Of a stretch of DNA of 64,000 nt, positions 25,241 through 32,835 are shown piece after piece. Both the position numbers and the translations under genes were made by a program. Under the pieces are notes generated by a model, which saw only the letters and a program-made list of their open reading frames with translations, was not told the origin of the DNA and did no database searches. Position 1 is the first letter of the stretch; every line of letters starts with the position of its first letter. The DNA is taken from assembly GCF_001027745.1 (NCBI RefSeq), contig NZ_LECU01000001.1:62001-126000 (forward strand), given 5' to 3'. This DNA comes from Pedobacter sp. BMA. Its GTDB lineage: Bacteria; Bacteroidota; Bacteroidia; Sphingobacteriales; Sphingobacteriaceae.

Positions 25241-26686
25241 ATGAATAAGTACTTTTTCGGAATCACAGATACTGGTAAAAGCAGAGATAACAATGAGGAT
25301 AGCTTTATTGCAACATCGCTTACCGAAGACCGGCTAATCCTCGCTTCGGTGATAGACGGCGTTGGAGGCTATCATGGTGGTGAAGTGGCTGCTGCAATCG
25401 CTAAAGAAGAAATCTTGAAGCAGTTTAAAGGTCTTTCGGTAGATCCCATTGCAGAAATGATCAATGCTTTCAATAAAACCAATGAGGTTATTGCTGTCCG
25501 AAAAAAAACAGAGAAAGAACTTTCGGAGATGGCCTGCGTGGCTACCCTTGTGCTGGCAGATATTGAACACAATCAGTTTTATTATGCCCACGTTGGCGAT
25601 ACCAGATTATATTTACTGCGTGACGGATCGTTAGTCAAGATTTCTAAAGACCATTCTTTTGTGGGTTTCCTGGAAGACTCGGGAAGGCTGGATGAGACCG
25701 CAGCCATGCAGCATCCCAAACGCAACGAGATCAATAAGGCGATAGGTTTTAGTGATCAGATGAGCAGCGATGAAAGTTACATCGAGACGGGCCAATCGCC
25801 CTTTCTACCTGGAGATTTATTATTAATCTGCAGTGATGGACTTACCGATATGGTAAATAAACAGGACATTATTACCTTGCTGCTTCAGGGAGACGACCTC
25901 TCCAAAAAGGCGGAAAACCTGGTAGCCATGGCCAATGAGAACGGAGGACGAGACAACATTACAGTGGTATTGGTCCAAAATAATAAAAAGCTTCAGCAAG
26001 CCGCACCAACCAAACCGCGCCCGGCACAGCAAACCGCTACAACTGCAGAACCAACAATGCAATCTCCTATCAATAATAATCATCATAGCCCCTCAACAGC
26101 TCCGGCAAAACCAAAAAGGAACTTCTGGTTTACCGCGCTGGTGTTCTTATGCCTGATCCTGCTCGGCGCTACGGTATTCTTGTTTTTACAAACCCGGCGC
26201 ACACCCGAACAGGCATCACCCCAGGTTTTATCGCCCACAACCCCCGTCAGAAACAGCCAGGAAAAATTACTCCAGGATGCATTCGATAACGCTGTAGGTG
26301 ATACAGTAGTACTTTCCGACTCGATTTTTAAAAGTCCCGTGCTCATTAGTGATACGCTCAGAATTAGAAAAGATACTTTATATATACTCGCCCGCGGGTT
26401 GGTATTGCAGGCTGATACCGGATACAAGGGTGCAGCACTATCCATGCTTACCCCGGCAAAGTTATTGGGTCTGGACAGCCTGCAGTTCAAAGGCTTTGCT
26501 AATGCGGTCTCCATTTCGAATCAGGCATTGCTGCTTAAAAATGTGCGCTTTACGAGTTGCAAATTACATGTCAACAACAACCTTAATTTTCCTGATCAGC
26601 AAATGGTAAGTGCCGGGTTCCCAAACATAGTAGTATCCAGCAATACATCCCCTAAATCCACAGATTCAAAAAATGGAGCAAAATAA
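25241..26686 (+). CDS. PP2C-type Ser/Thr phosphatase with membrane segment and repeat-rich extracytoplasmic tail
   Basis: The start at 25241 (MNKYFFGITDTGKSRDNNED) fits the family; the frame is open 13 codons upstream. It is a 481-residue protein. PP2C motifs: RDNNED, the metal-binding SVIDGVGGYHGGE (D39), HVGDTRLYLLRDG, LLICSDGLTDMVN and GGRDNITVVLV, ending near residue 245. A Pro/Gln-rich linker leads to one membrane segment (about 291-314). The outer ~165 residues contain short repeating beta-strand turns (LRIRKDTLYILARGLVLQAD, LLGLDSLQFKGFANAVSIS) that look like a small right-handed beta helix. It should reverse phosphorylation by the operon kinase, like PstP. It overlaps the next gene by 14 bp. 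Confidence 0.92.
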   Translation: MNKYFFGITDTGKSRDNNEDSFIATSLTEDRLILASVIDGVGGYHGGEVAAAIAKEEILKQFKGLSVDPIAEMINAFNKTNEVIAVRKKTEKELSEMACVATLVLADIEHNQFYYAHVGDTRLYLLRDGSLVKISKDHSFVGFLEDSGRLDETAAMQHPKRNEINKAIGFSDQMSSDESYIETGQSPFLPGDLLLICSDGLTDMVNKQDIITLLLQGDDLSKKAENLVAMANENGGRDNITVVLVQNNKKLQQAAPTKPRPAQQTATTAEPTMQSPINNNHHSPSTAPAKPKRNFWFTALVFLCLILLGATVFLFLQTRRTPEQASPQVLSPTTPVRNSQEKLLQDAFDNAVGDTVVLSDSIFKSPVLISDTLRIRKDTLYILARGLVLQADTGYKGAALSMLTPAKLLGLDSLQFKGFANAVSISNQALLLKNVRFTSCKLHVNNNLNFPDQQMVSAGFPNIVVSSNTSPKSTDSKNGAK

Positions 26687-29600
26687 AGGGCCAGTTATCA
26701 TAAGCCGTTCACGGGAAAGAATATTCATATCAGCCATTGGGCTGGTGCTGGCTTTGTTCTTTTACCAGCTGTATAGCATCATCCAAACCAGGTTTGCAGA
26801 AGTAGCCCCAAGATTAAAAGCGGGCACGATGGTGAACCTGAACGCCGAAAACCCGGCTACAAACATTAAAAATCTGCTGAAAAAAGGATATTACTTTGAA
26901 GACCGACGGGATGTAGACCTGATTGAAAAAACCGTAGCCAATGCAACGGAAAGCAAACAGGAACTTGATAACATTGGCGAAGTAAATAAACGCCGGTACT
27001 TCCTGCTGGCCGATGAGGCATTCAAAAATGGAGGTCAGTCGTTTAAGGCAAGGGTACTGGCATCGCGCGCATTGCTCGGTTATACAGGCGAAGATTCGCT
27101 CACCTTTGCCCGCGAACTACAAAATCCCCCTCAATACTCCGCTTTAACAAATATTGGACTGGGAGCGCACAGCATAAACGGGACAATTGTCGAAAATGAT
27201 CAAGCTGTTCAGGGTATATTGGTTCGGTTGGAAATGGTACTGCCGCAAGACAGTTTATACAATGATGAGCCTTCAGAAGCGGTTAAAAACACCGTAGAAA
27301 AAGGAAATGGCATAACAAAGGTCTTCATACCAGATAGTGCCGGCAAACGGAAATTGCAGCAGTTGACCGCCTATGCACGGACAGATGCCAACGGTGAGTT
27401 CCATTTCAATGGGTTACCAGATAAAGCTTTTAAAATACTTCCTTTGAAACCCGGCTTTCAATATGGTGCATCAAAAGGAGTGCAGAGCCTTACCGAAGAT
27501 GCCGAATTCTCTTTTGAGCAACGCCCGCATACCATAAAGCTGTTTTCGACCAGAGATTTCAATATTCTTAAAAAGGAAAAATCATTAATCATCCGATCCC
27601 CTCAGGAATTCAACAAGTGGTTCTTCATCATCTGCGCCAGTCTGATTGGTGGTTTTTTTATCGTACACCTGGTTTTATCCTGGAAGTTCAGTACCGCCGA
27701 TCAGGTCATATTACCGGCAGTAATGTTGCTTACCGGCATTTCATTCCTCACCTTACTGAGTTTGCAGGATCCGCTACGTGATCGTTTTTTAGCCAAAGAT
27801 TCACTTTTATATTTACTAATGGGCTTCGCCAGCATACTGGTAATGCAATGCATCAAATTACGCCCCTTCAACACCGATACGGTAGTTTACCGACTGCTTT
27901 TTTTTAAAAATATTCGGTCTGCCGCCAACGGATGGCCCTGGGCATTAGCTGCCATCGGCTTACTTGCGCTTACCATTTTATTTGGAACCGGGCCCGAGGG
28001 CAGCGGTGTAAAAGTCAACCTTTTTGGCTTTCAGCCCAGCGAAGTGGTCAAATACCTGATTATTTTCTTTCTGGCCGGATTTTTTGCCGTGAACGAGAAA
28101 CTGATCAGTGAATACACCAGCTGGAACAAAAGATGGTCATTCTTCTCCTTTGCCCTGGTGGCCATATTGCTTACCCTGATGTTTTTCCTGGTACTGGGCG
28201 ATTTAGGTCCCGCGATGGTGGTGTGTTTCACTTTTATTATTTTATTTTCATTCTCGCGGGGCGATTTTATGTTCATGGCCGGAGCAGTGGTATTATATGT
28301 GCTCGCATCCTGGCTGTTTGATAACGTCTGGATCGCTACCGGAATCACCCTGCTTTTGGTTGGCATACTGATGTTCTTCCAACGCAGGCAACTCAGCGAA
28401 TCTGCAATCATGGTACTGGTGATTATGTCGGCCTTCTTAACTATTGATCAGATTCCTTATCTCGATCGCGTTTTTCCAGGGCCCGTACAACGCCTTGGCG
28501 ACAGGAAAGCCATCTGGAATGATGCCTGGAACAATGAAGTTTACGGTGGAGATCAGGTAGCAAATGGCTTATGGGCCATGTCTACCGGCGGCGCAACAGG
28601 TCAGGGAATTGGTCAAGGCTTCGCGAAAACCATTCCGGAAGCACACACAGATATGATTCTGCCTTCCATAGGTGAAGAATTCGGACTTACCGGAATGTTA
28701 TGTATCTTTTTGCTTTTCCTGCTATATCTGCACCGGTCGATCATCATTGGTCGCCGAACCGGATCCCCGTTTCTGTTTTATCTGAGTGCAGGGATCGGCG
28801 CTTCCACATTTGTTCAGTTTTTATTGATTGCAGGCGGCTCAACCGGTGCTCTGCCTTTATCGGGGGTATCACTCCCTTTTCAAAGTTATGGCGGGTCGTC
28901 GCTGGTGCTCAACTTCCTGGCGGCAGGATTTTTACTTTCGGTTTCAAAGGTAAGAGGTACCGCATTGCAAATGGAATACGTTGCCAAACAACAGGATAAA
29001 AATCTGGTACCCGCGCTGATTGCGGCATGTTTAGGCATTGTTTTGCTGGGTGCTAACGTGGCAGGATACGTATTGAACAACAAAAAATGGGTAGTGCAGC
29101 CTGCGCTCGTAGCCGACCGGAGTGGCGCAAGGATGTTCAGCTATAACCCCCGGATTGCCATACTCATGAACAGGTTGAAAGCTGGTAGCATACACGACCG
29201 TAAAGGCGTATTACTGGCAACAAGCGATGCCGATAGCGTAAAGGCGCAACATTTTAAACTCCTCGGCGCCGGTATTTCAAACTATAACCTGGATTCTGCC
29301 GTACACCAGCGTCTAGACCGTTTCTATCCCTTTGAAGAACAATTATTCTTTTGGACAGGCGACGCAAACTCCGGGGTATTTAACGGCAGCATCAACGGAT
29401 ACTTTGCGGATTACGAACATGCAGCCGAACTTCGTGGTTTTCAGCTCCCCGCGAAGAGCTTTGATGTAATTGCAAAAAGATACAGTGAAAACCGTTTCCT
29501 GGCAAGGGGCGTAAAAGAAATGACGGTGGTGAAAAAAGATTATGCAGCGCTGTCGCCACTACTGCTCGCCGGTATCAGCAGCCAGGAAGTAGAAGCATTT

Positions 29601-30764
29601 AAAAATAAAAACCGCGATGTTCAACTTACAATTGACGCCGGTTTACAGACAAAAATACAGAAATCAATTGCACAGGATACCTCGCTATTGGATAACCGGG
29701 TATCTGTGGTGATTATGGAAGCCAGCACTGGCGACGTACTCACTTCGGCAGTTTATCCCCTACCCCCTGTACACGACTGGGAAAGGTTAACCATGACCAA
29801 TGCAGAACAGAACCAGCTTGCCGGCTGGATTACGACCTCCGACCTGGGTTTCACCACCTTTACACAACCGGGTTCTACGGCTAAACTCATCACTGCCATG
29901 GCGTCTTTTAACAAGCTTGGTATGGCTGCTCCTGAAAAAAAATATCAGGTGGAAGCCAGGGAACGCATCCGTACCAAAGGAATTGAACCGGATGAAACAG
30001 GATGGATTAACCTGGAGCGGGCTGTAGTCAAATCCAACAATGTATATTTCATTAAACTAGCCAATCAGGAACAATTGCAGGAAAACATGGGCGATCTGTA
30101 CCTGAAAACCGGAATGTTTCTTCATGGTGCAGGAGGATATTACTACAATAAGCCCACCGAAAATGTGGCTCAGCAGGAAAAGTGGAAACAACTCTGGCGA
30201 AAAACAGAATTTAATACCAAACCCAAATATGATCCTGACAACATCCGTAAAACGCGGGCCAAAGGTATATCTGGCATGTCATGGGGTCAGGGGGCGCTAA
30301 TTGCAACACCTGCAGCAGTAGCACGCATGGCAGCAGGGATCGCAAACAATGGCGACATGATTGCCAGCAGATTTGTGCTGAAGGTTAGCGATCAGTCCCA
30401 GCCGCAAAAGTCTGGTACGAAATTAGTAAATGATCCGCGGTACGCGCAGCTAATGAAGGAGTATATGATTAAGCAAAGTGAGCTGAAGTCAGGGATACTG
30501 GGTGTTAAGGTTGCCGGTAAAACTGGTACACCGGAACGAATCTGGAAAAAAAACCAGATCAATGATGGCTGGTATGTATTTTTTGCACCAACTGCAAATT
30601 CTAAGGGAAATATTGTTGTCTGCGTGCGTATTGAAGCCACAAAAGGCTCTTCAGATGCCGTAAAACTCGCGGGTAAACACGTAGTGCCGTTCTTAAAGGC
30701 TGGCGGCTATATTAAAAGCATCGTACCGGCTGATGAAAACACAAATGATGCACAAATGCCTTAA
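26673..30764 (+). CDS. SEDS glycosyltransferase (FtsW/RodA) fused to class B penicillin-binding protein
   Basis: This 1363-residue protein combines both halves of a peptidoglycan synthase. Residues 1-310: one membrane segment (17-35), then an extracytoplasmic region with a CarboxypepD_reg-like domain (about 167-262). Residues 310-770: polytopic SEDS domain with GFQPSEVVK, LGDLGPAMV, GGATGQGIGQGFAKTIPEAH followed by TDMI (D660 is the expected catalytic Asp), and LPLSGVSLPFQSYGGSS. A further membrane segment (about 778-800) leads to a PbpA-like transpeptidase: DRKGVLLA, active-site S1068-T-A-K1071, S1121-N-N and K1283-T-G. All key residues are present. It would polymerise lipid II and cross-link strands in the periplasm. 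Its start overlaps the PP2C gene; the FHA gene follows 14 bp later. Confidence 0.95.
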   Translation: MEQNKGPVIISRSRERIFISAIGLVLALFFYQLYSIIQTRFAEVAPRLKAGTMVNLNAENPATNIKNLLKKGYYFEDRRDVDLIEKTVANATESKQELDNIGEVNKRRYFLLADEAFKNGGQSFKARVLASRALLGYTGEDSLTFARELQNPPQYSALTNIGLGAHSINGTIVENDQAVQGILVRLEMVLPQDSLYNDEPSEAVKNTVEKGNGITKVFIPDSAGKRKLQQLTAYARTDANGEFHFNGLPDKAFKILPLKPGFQYGASKGVQSLTEDAEFSFEQRPHTIKLFSTRDFNILKKEKSLIIRSPQEFNKWFFIICASLIGGFFIVHLVLSWKFSTADQVILPAVMLLTGISFLTLLSLQDPLRDRFLAKDSLLYLLMGFASILVMQCIKLRPFNTDTVVYRLLFFKNIRSAANGWPWALAAIGLLALTILFGTGPEGSGVKVNLFGFQPSEVVKYLIIFFLAGFFAVNEKLISEYTSWNKRWSFFSFALVAILLTLMFFLVLGDLGPAMVVCFTFIILFSFSRGDFMFMAGAVVLYVLASWLFDNVWIATGITLLLVGILMFFQRRQLSESAIMVLVIMSAFLTIDQIPYLDRVFPGPVQRLGDRKAIWNDAWNNEVYGGDQVANGLWAMSTGGATGQGIGQGFAKTIPEAHTDMILPSIGEEFGLTGMLCIFLLFLLYLHRSIIIGRRTGSPFLFYLSAGIGASTFVQFLLIAGGSTGALPLSGVSLPFQSYGGSSLVLNFLAAGFLLSVSKVRGTALQMEYVAKQQDKNLVPALIAACLGIVLLGANVAGYVLNNKKWVVQPALVADRSGARMFSYNPRIAILMNRLKAGSIHDRKGVLLATSDADSVKAQHFKLLGAGISNYNLDSAVHQRLDRFYPFEEQLFFWTGDANSGVFNGSINGYFADYEHAAELRGFQLPAKSFDVIAKRYSENRFLARGVKEMTVVKKDYAALSPLLLAGISSQEVEAFKNKNRDVQLTIDAGLQTKIQKSIAQDTSLLDNRVSVVIMEASTGDVLTSAVYPLPPVHDWERLTMTNAEQNQLAGWITTSDLGFTTFTQPGSTAKLITAMASFNKLGMAAPEKKYQVEARERIRTKGIEPDETGWINLERAVVKSNNVYFIKLANQEQLQENMGDLYLKTGMFLHGAGGYYYNKPTENVAQQEKWKQLWRKTEFNTKPKYDPDNIRKTRAKGISGMSWGQGALIATPAAVARMAAGIANNGDMIASRFVLKVSDQSQPQKSGTKLVNDPRYAQLMKEYMIKQSELKSGILGVKVAGKTGTPERIWKKNQINDGWYVFFAPTANSKGNIVVCVRIEATKGSSDAVKLAGKHVVPFLKAGGYIKSIVPADENTNDAQMP

Positions 30765-30778
30765 TCACATTAACTGAA

Positions 30779-31588
30779 ATGAAAATGATATTCGACCTAT
30801 TTAAAAGCAAAGGCGACAGCCAACCGGATGATGTTAAAGGAATCAGACATGAGGTACTTCAATTTGTTAAACAGGAGCTACAGAAAGCCGAGGGTGGCGA
30901 GGGTGCAAACATTAAAGGACTCGCGCTTTATATCAACTGTTCATCGGCAGAGCGCCAGGTTTACGAAGCCGCTGTATATGCCGATGAACCTGAGCAGCTT
31001 AAAAATGAAATACAACGCATAAGCGATGACTACTCCCTGGATTTACCTGGTAATTGGTTGCTTAACATTCATTTCGATGAAACCCTTCCCGATGAAGCCA
31101 TAAAGATGTCGCAATTGCCGGTAGCACTTTTTGTAAAAACCAAAACCCATTTTGTTAAACTGCAGGCAACTGCCTTCATCAAAGCACTTAGTGGCAAAAC
31201 CTCCCGTCCAGGATATCTGATTAGTTCAGAGGGAGGTAAATATAATATCGGAAGAGATGAAAAAGCGCAGTCTGACGAAGGTTATTTCCGCACCAACCAT
31301 ATCGCATTTCCATCAGAAAGTGATGATGAACGGAATAAATACATCAGCCGCCAGCATGCCCACATTGAATGGAATAAGAATCTCGCTAAATTTGTAATCT
31401 ATGCAGATGAGGGAGGAATACCACCACGAAATAAAGTAAAGCTCCGTTCAGCACTCACTGAGAAGATAGTGAAACTCCACGCCACACAAATCGGTCAGGA
31501 GCTTGAAGAAGGCGATCAGATCATCCTGGGGGAATCAGTAGTGCTTGAGTTTAGTTACGAAAAGCCAGATGCTACTCCCGAATCTTAA
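30779..31588 (+). CDS. FHA domain protein
   Basis: This 269-residue cytoplasmic protein has a C-terminal FHA domain (about 145-265) with the canonical residues: YNIGRDEKAQ (GR loop, near residue 158), KYISRQHAHIEW (S-R-x-H, phosphothreonine pocket), and a later GDQIILGESVVLEF strand pair. An insertion follows the GR loop. The N-terminal ~130 residues (helix-strand layout with LALYINCSSAERQVYEAAVY) are of unknown type and loosely recall FhaA/FhaB N-terminal regions. It is the last gene of the kinase operon and is likely the phospho-reader for the kinase upstream. Its 3' end overlaps the convergent DUF3253 gene by 17 bp. Confidence 0.9.
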   Translation: MKMIFDLFKSKGDSQPDDVKGIRHEVLQFVKQELQKAEGGEGANIKGLALYINCSSAERQVYEAAVYADEPEQLKNEIQRISDDYSLDLPGNWLLNIHFDETLPDEAIKMSQLPVALFVKTKTHFVKLQATAFIKALSGKTSRPGYLISSEGGKYNIGRDEKAQSDEGYFRTNHIAFPSESDDERNKYISRQHAHIEWNKNLAKFVIYADEGGIPPRNKVKLRSALTEKIVKLHATQIGQELEEGDQIILGESVVLEFSYEKPDATPES

Positions 31589-31808
31589 TCCGTACAGGGC
31601 CTTTAATGTGATCAACGTCGACAGGTATTCCCTTTTGTGTGATCACCACTTTACCCTGGCGATGCAATTCGATAGCCGTATCAAGAACAGCTTTCATGTG
31701 CTTACGCCAATCGTTGGGAAATAACATACGGGCAATTTCCGACGGACAAGTACTTTTGTCAGGACCACGTTTTGCGGCAGTAGATAAGATTGTTGAGGAG
31801 ATATCCAT
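31572..31808 (-). CDS. DUF3253 domain protein
   Basis: This 78-residue protein matches the DUF3253 winged-helix-like family: an early helix with ILSTAAKRGPDKSTCPSEIA, then NDWRKHMKAVLDTAIELHR, and the closing GKVVITQKGIPVDVDHIKGP. Members are small, cytoplasmic and of unknown function; a nucleic-acid-binding role is only a guess from the fold. It lies opposite the end of the FHA gene, with which its last 17 bp overlap tail to tail, and is divergent from the 55-residue gene at 31917. Confidence 0.85.
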   Translation of the reverse strand: MDISSTILSTAAKRGPDKSTCPSEIARMLFPNDWRKHMKAVLDTAIELHRQGKVVITQKGIPVDVDHIKGPVRIKIRE

Positions 31809-31905
31809 TTCTAATTAGTACGTGGGTGGTTTAATAATGATGTTGATAAAATATCAACGTGATATTCAAACTTATCAGGATTTTAAATCTTTTACATTTT
31901 TTATG

Positions 31906-31913
31906 TATATTTG
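31906..31913 (+). promoter_or_regulatory. Candidate -7 promoter element, very close to the start codon
   Basis: TATATTTG matches the Bacteroidota TAnnTTTG -7 consensus and ends only 3 bp before the ATG at 31917. Transcription starting a few bases downstream would give a leaderless or nearly leaderless message. The -33 region (TTTT, N21) is only a weak match to TTTG. Confidence 0.4.
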
Positions 31914-31916
31914 ATT

Positions 31917-32084
31917 ATGAGTAATAACAAAGAGTTCGATCATATTATACACTCGGATAGTTCTGGAAAGCTTTACATCAAAAGTAATGATTTTTTCAGC
32001 CAGCCTAAAGTTAAGCAGATGGTAAGTTCGATGATGGAATCAAACATCTTCAAAAAAATTACCAAGGAAAAAAATCTGAAGTAG
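31917..32084 (+). CDS. 55-residue hypothetical protein
   Basis: The frame runs from ATG 31917 to TAG 32084 and encodes MSNNKEFDHIIHSDSSGKLY, then a Lys/Met-rich helix-forming C-terminal half (QPKVKQMVSSMMESNIFKK). It is hydrophilic and has no signal or membrane segment. The next gene starts 1 bp after the stop, which argues for a real, translationally coupled gene. I do not recognise the family. Confidence 0.6.
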   Translation: MSNNKEFDHIIHSDSSGKLYIKSNDFFSQPKVKQMVSSMMESNIFKKITKEKNLK

Positions 32085-32085
32085 T

Positions 32086-32790
32086 ATGCCATTTAATCTC
32101 CTGCTTTTCCCCCTGGTAGGCGGTTATTACATTCTAATTCGTTTCGAACTTCTGCGCTATATTCAATATAGGCTAGAAAGTCAGCGGATTCTTTTAAATT
32201 CAGCTTTTGCAGGAATAATATTATTGGCTTGCTGTTTCGTAATGAGGGGTTTAGTCAACATCATATTACCTTCTGTGATCCAATACCTTGGAGAACATAT
32301 GCCCGTAAAGTCTCAATATTTCGGTACCACAAGTTTTTCATTAGTTGCAGCCGTTTTATTCACAGAGATCGCAAATCTTTTCGTCAACAGGAAAAATGCA
32401 ATTAAACAATCCTTAAAAAAAGCCGGCAATGAACTCGAACTATTAATGAGTTCATCATTTTTTGATGCACATTTACTACAATTTACCATGGATAGTGGTA
32501 AGGTATACATTGGCTGGGTAAAAGAAATTCCTAAGCCATTTACCACCAATTATATTAGAATCACACCGGCCTTAAGCGGTTATCGAAATGAAAAAAAGGA
32601 ATTGGTATTTACTACACAATACCTGAGCGTATATGCCTCCTATATCACCGATGGCTCTGTGTCAGATCAAAGCGAACTGATGACAGACCTTGTGCTCAAG
32701 GTCGACAAAATTAATACAGCATCTTTTTTTGATATGGAGATGTACAAACGGTTTAATCCTGAAGAGGAGGAAAACCCAACAGCGCATTAA
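32086..32790 (+). CDS. Hypothetical membrane protein
   Basis: This 234-residue protein has an N-terminal hydrophobic stretch (about 1-18) and two clearer membrane segments (about 38-65 and 82-100). A cytoplasmic-looking C-terminal domain (about 105-234) follows, with the beta-rich piece SGKVYIGWVKEIPKPFTTNYIRITPAL resembling a small barrel (Sm/SH3-like), then ELVFTTQYLSVYASY. I do not recognise the family. It follows the 55-residue gene by 1 bp, forming a two-gene unit that is convergent with the tandem protease gene. A soluble beta domain on a membrane anchor could bind a ligand or partner, but no function is claimed. Confidence 0.75.
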   Translation: MPFNLLLFPLVGGYYILIRFELLRYIQYRLESQRILLNSAFAGIILLACCFVMRGLVNIILPSVIQYLGEHMPVKSQYFGTTSFSLVAAVLFTEIANLFVNRKNAIKQSLKKAGNELELLMSSSFFDAHLLQFTMDSGKVYIGWVKEIPKPFTTNYIRITPALSGYRNEKKELVFTTQYLSVYASYITDGSVSDQSELMTDLVLKVDKINTASFFDMEMYKRFNPEEEENPTAH

Positions 32791-32795
32791 ATTTC

Positions 32796-32832
32796 ATGAT
32801 ATCAAGCAATTTTATCTTGCCATTGATATCAT
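32796..32832. terminator. Bidirectional terminator-like hairpin
   Basis: ATGATATCAA (32796-32805) and TTGATATCAT (32823-32832) form a perfect 10-bp stem. It is continued inward by GCAA/TTGC after a 2-nt bulge, with loop TTTTATC. ATTTT follows the stem on the plus side. It sits between the stops of the convergent membrane-protein and protease genes. Confidence 0.7.
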
Positions 32833-32835
32833 ATT

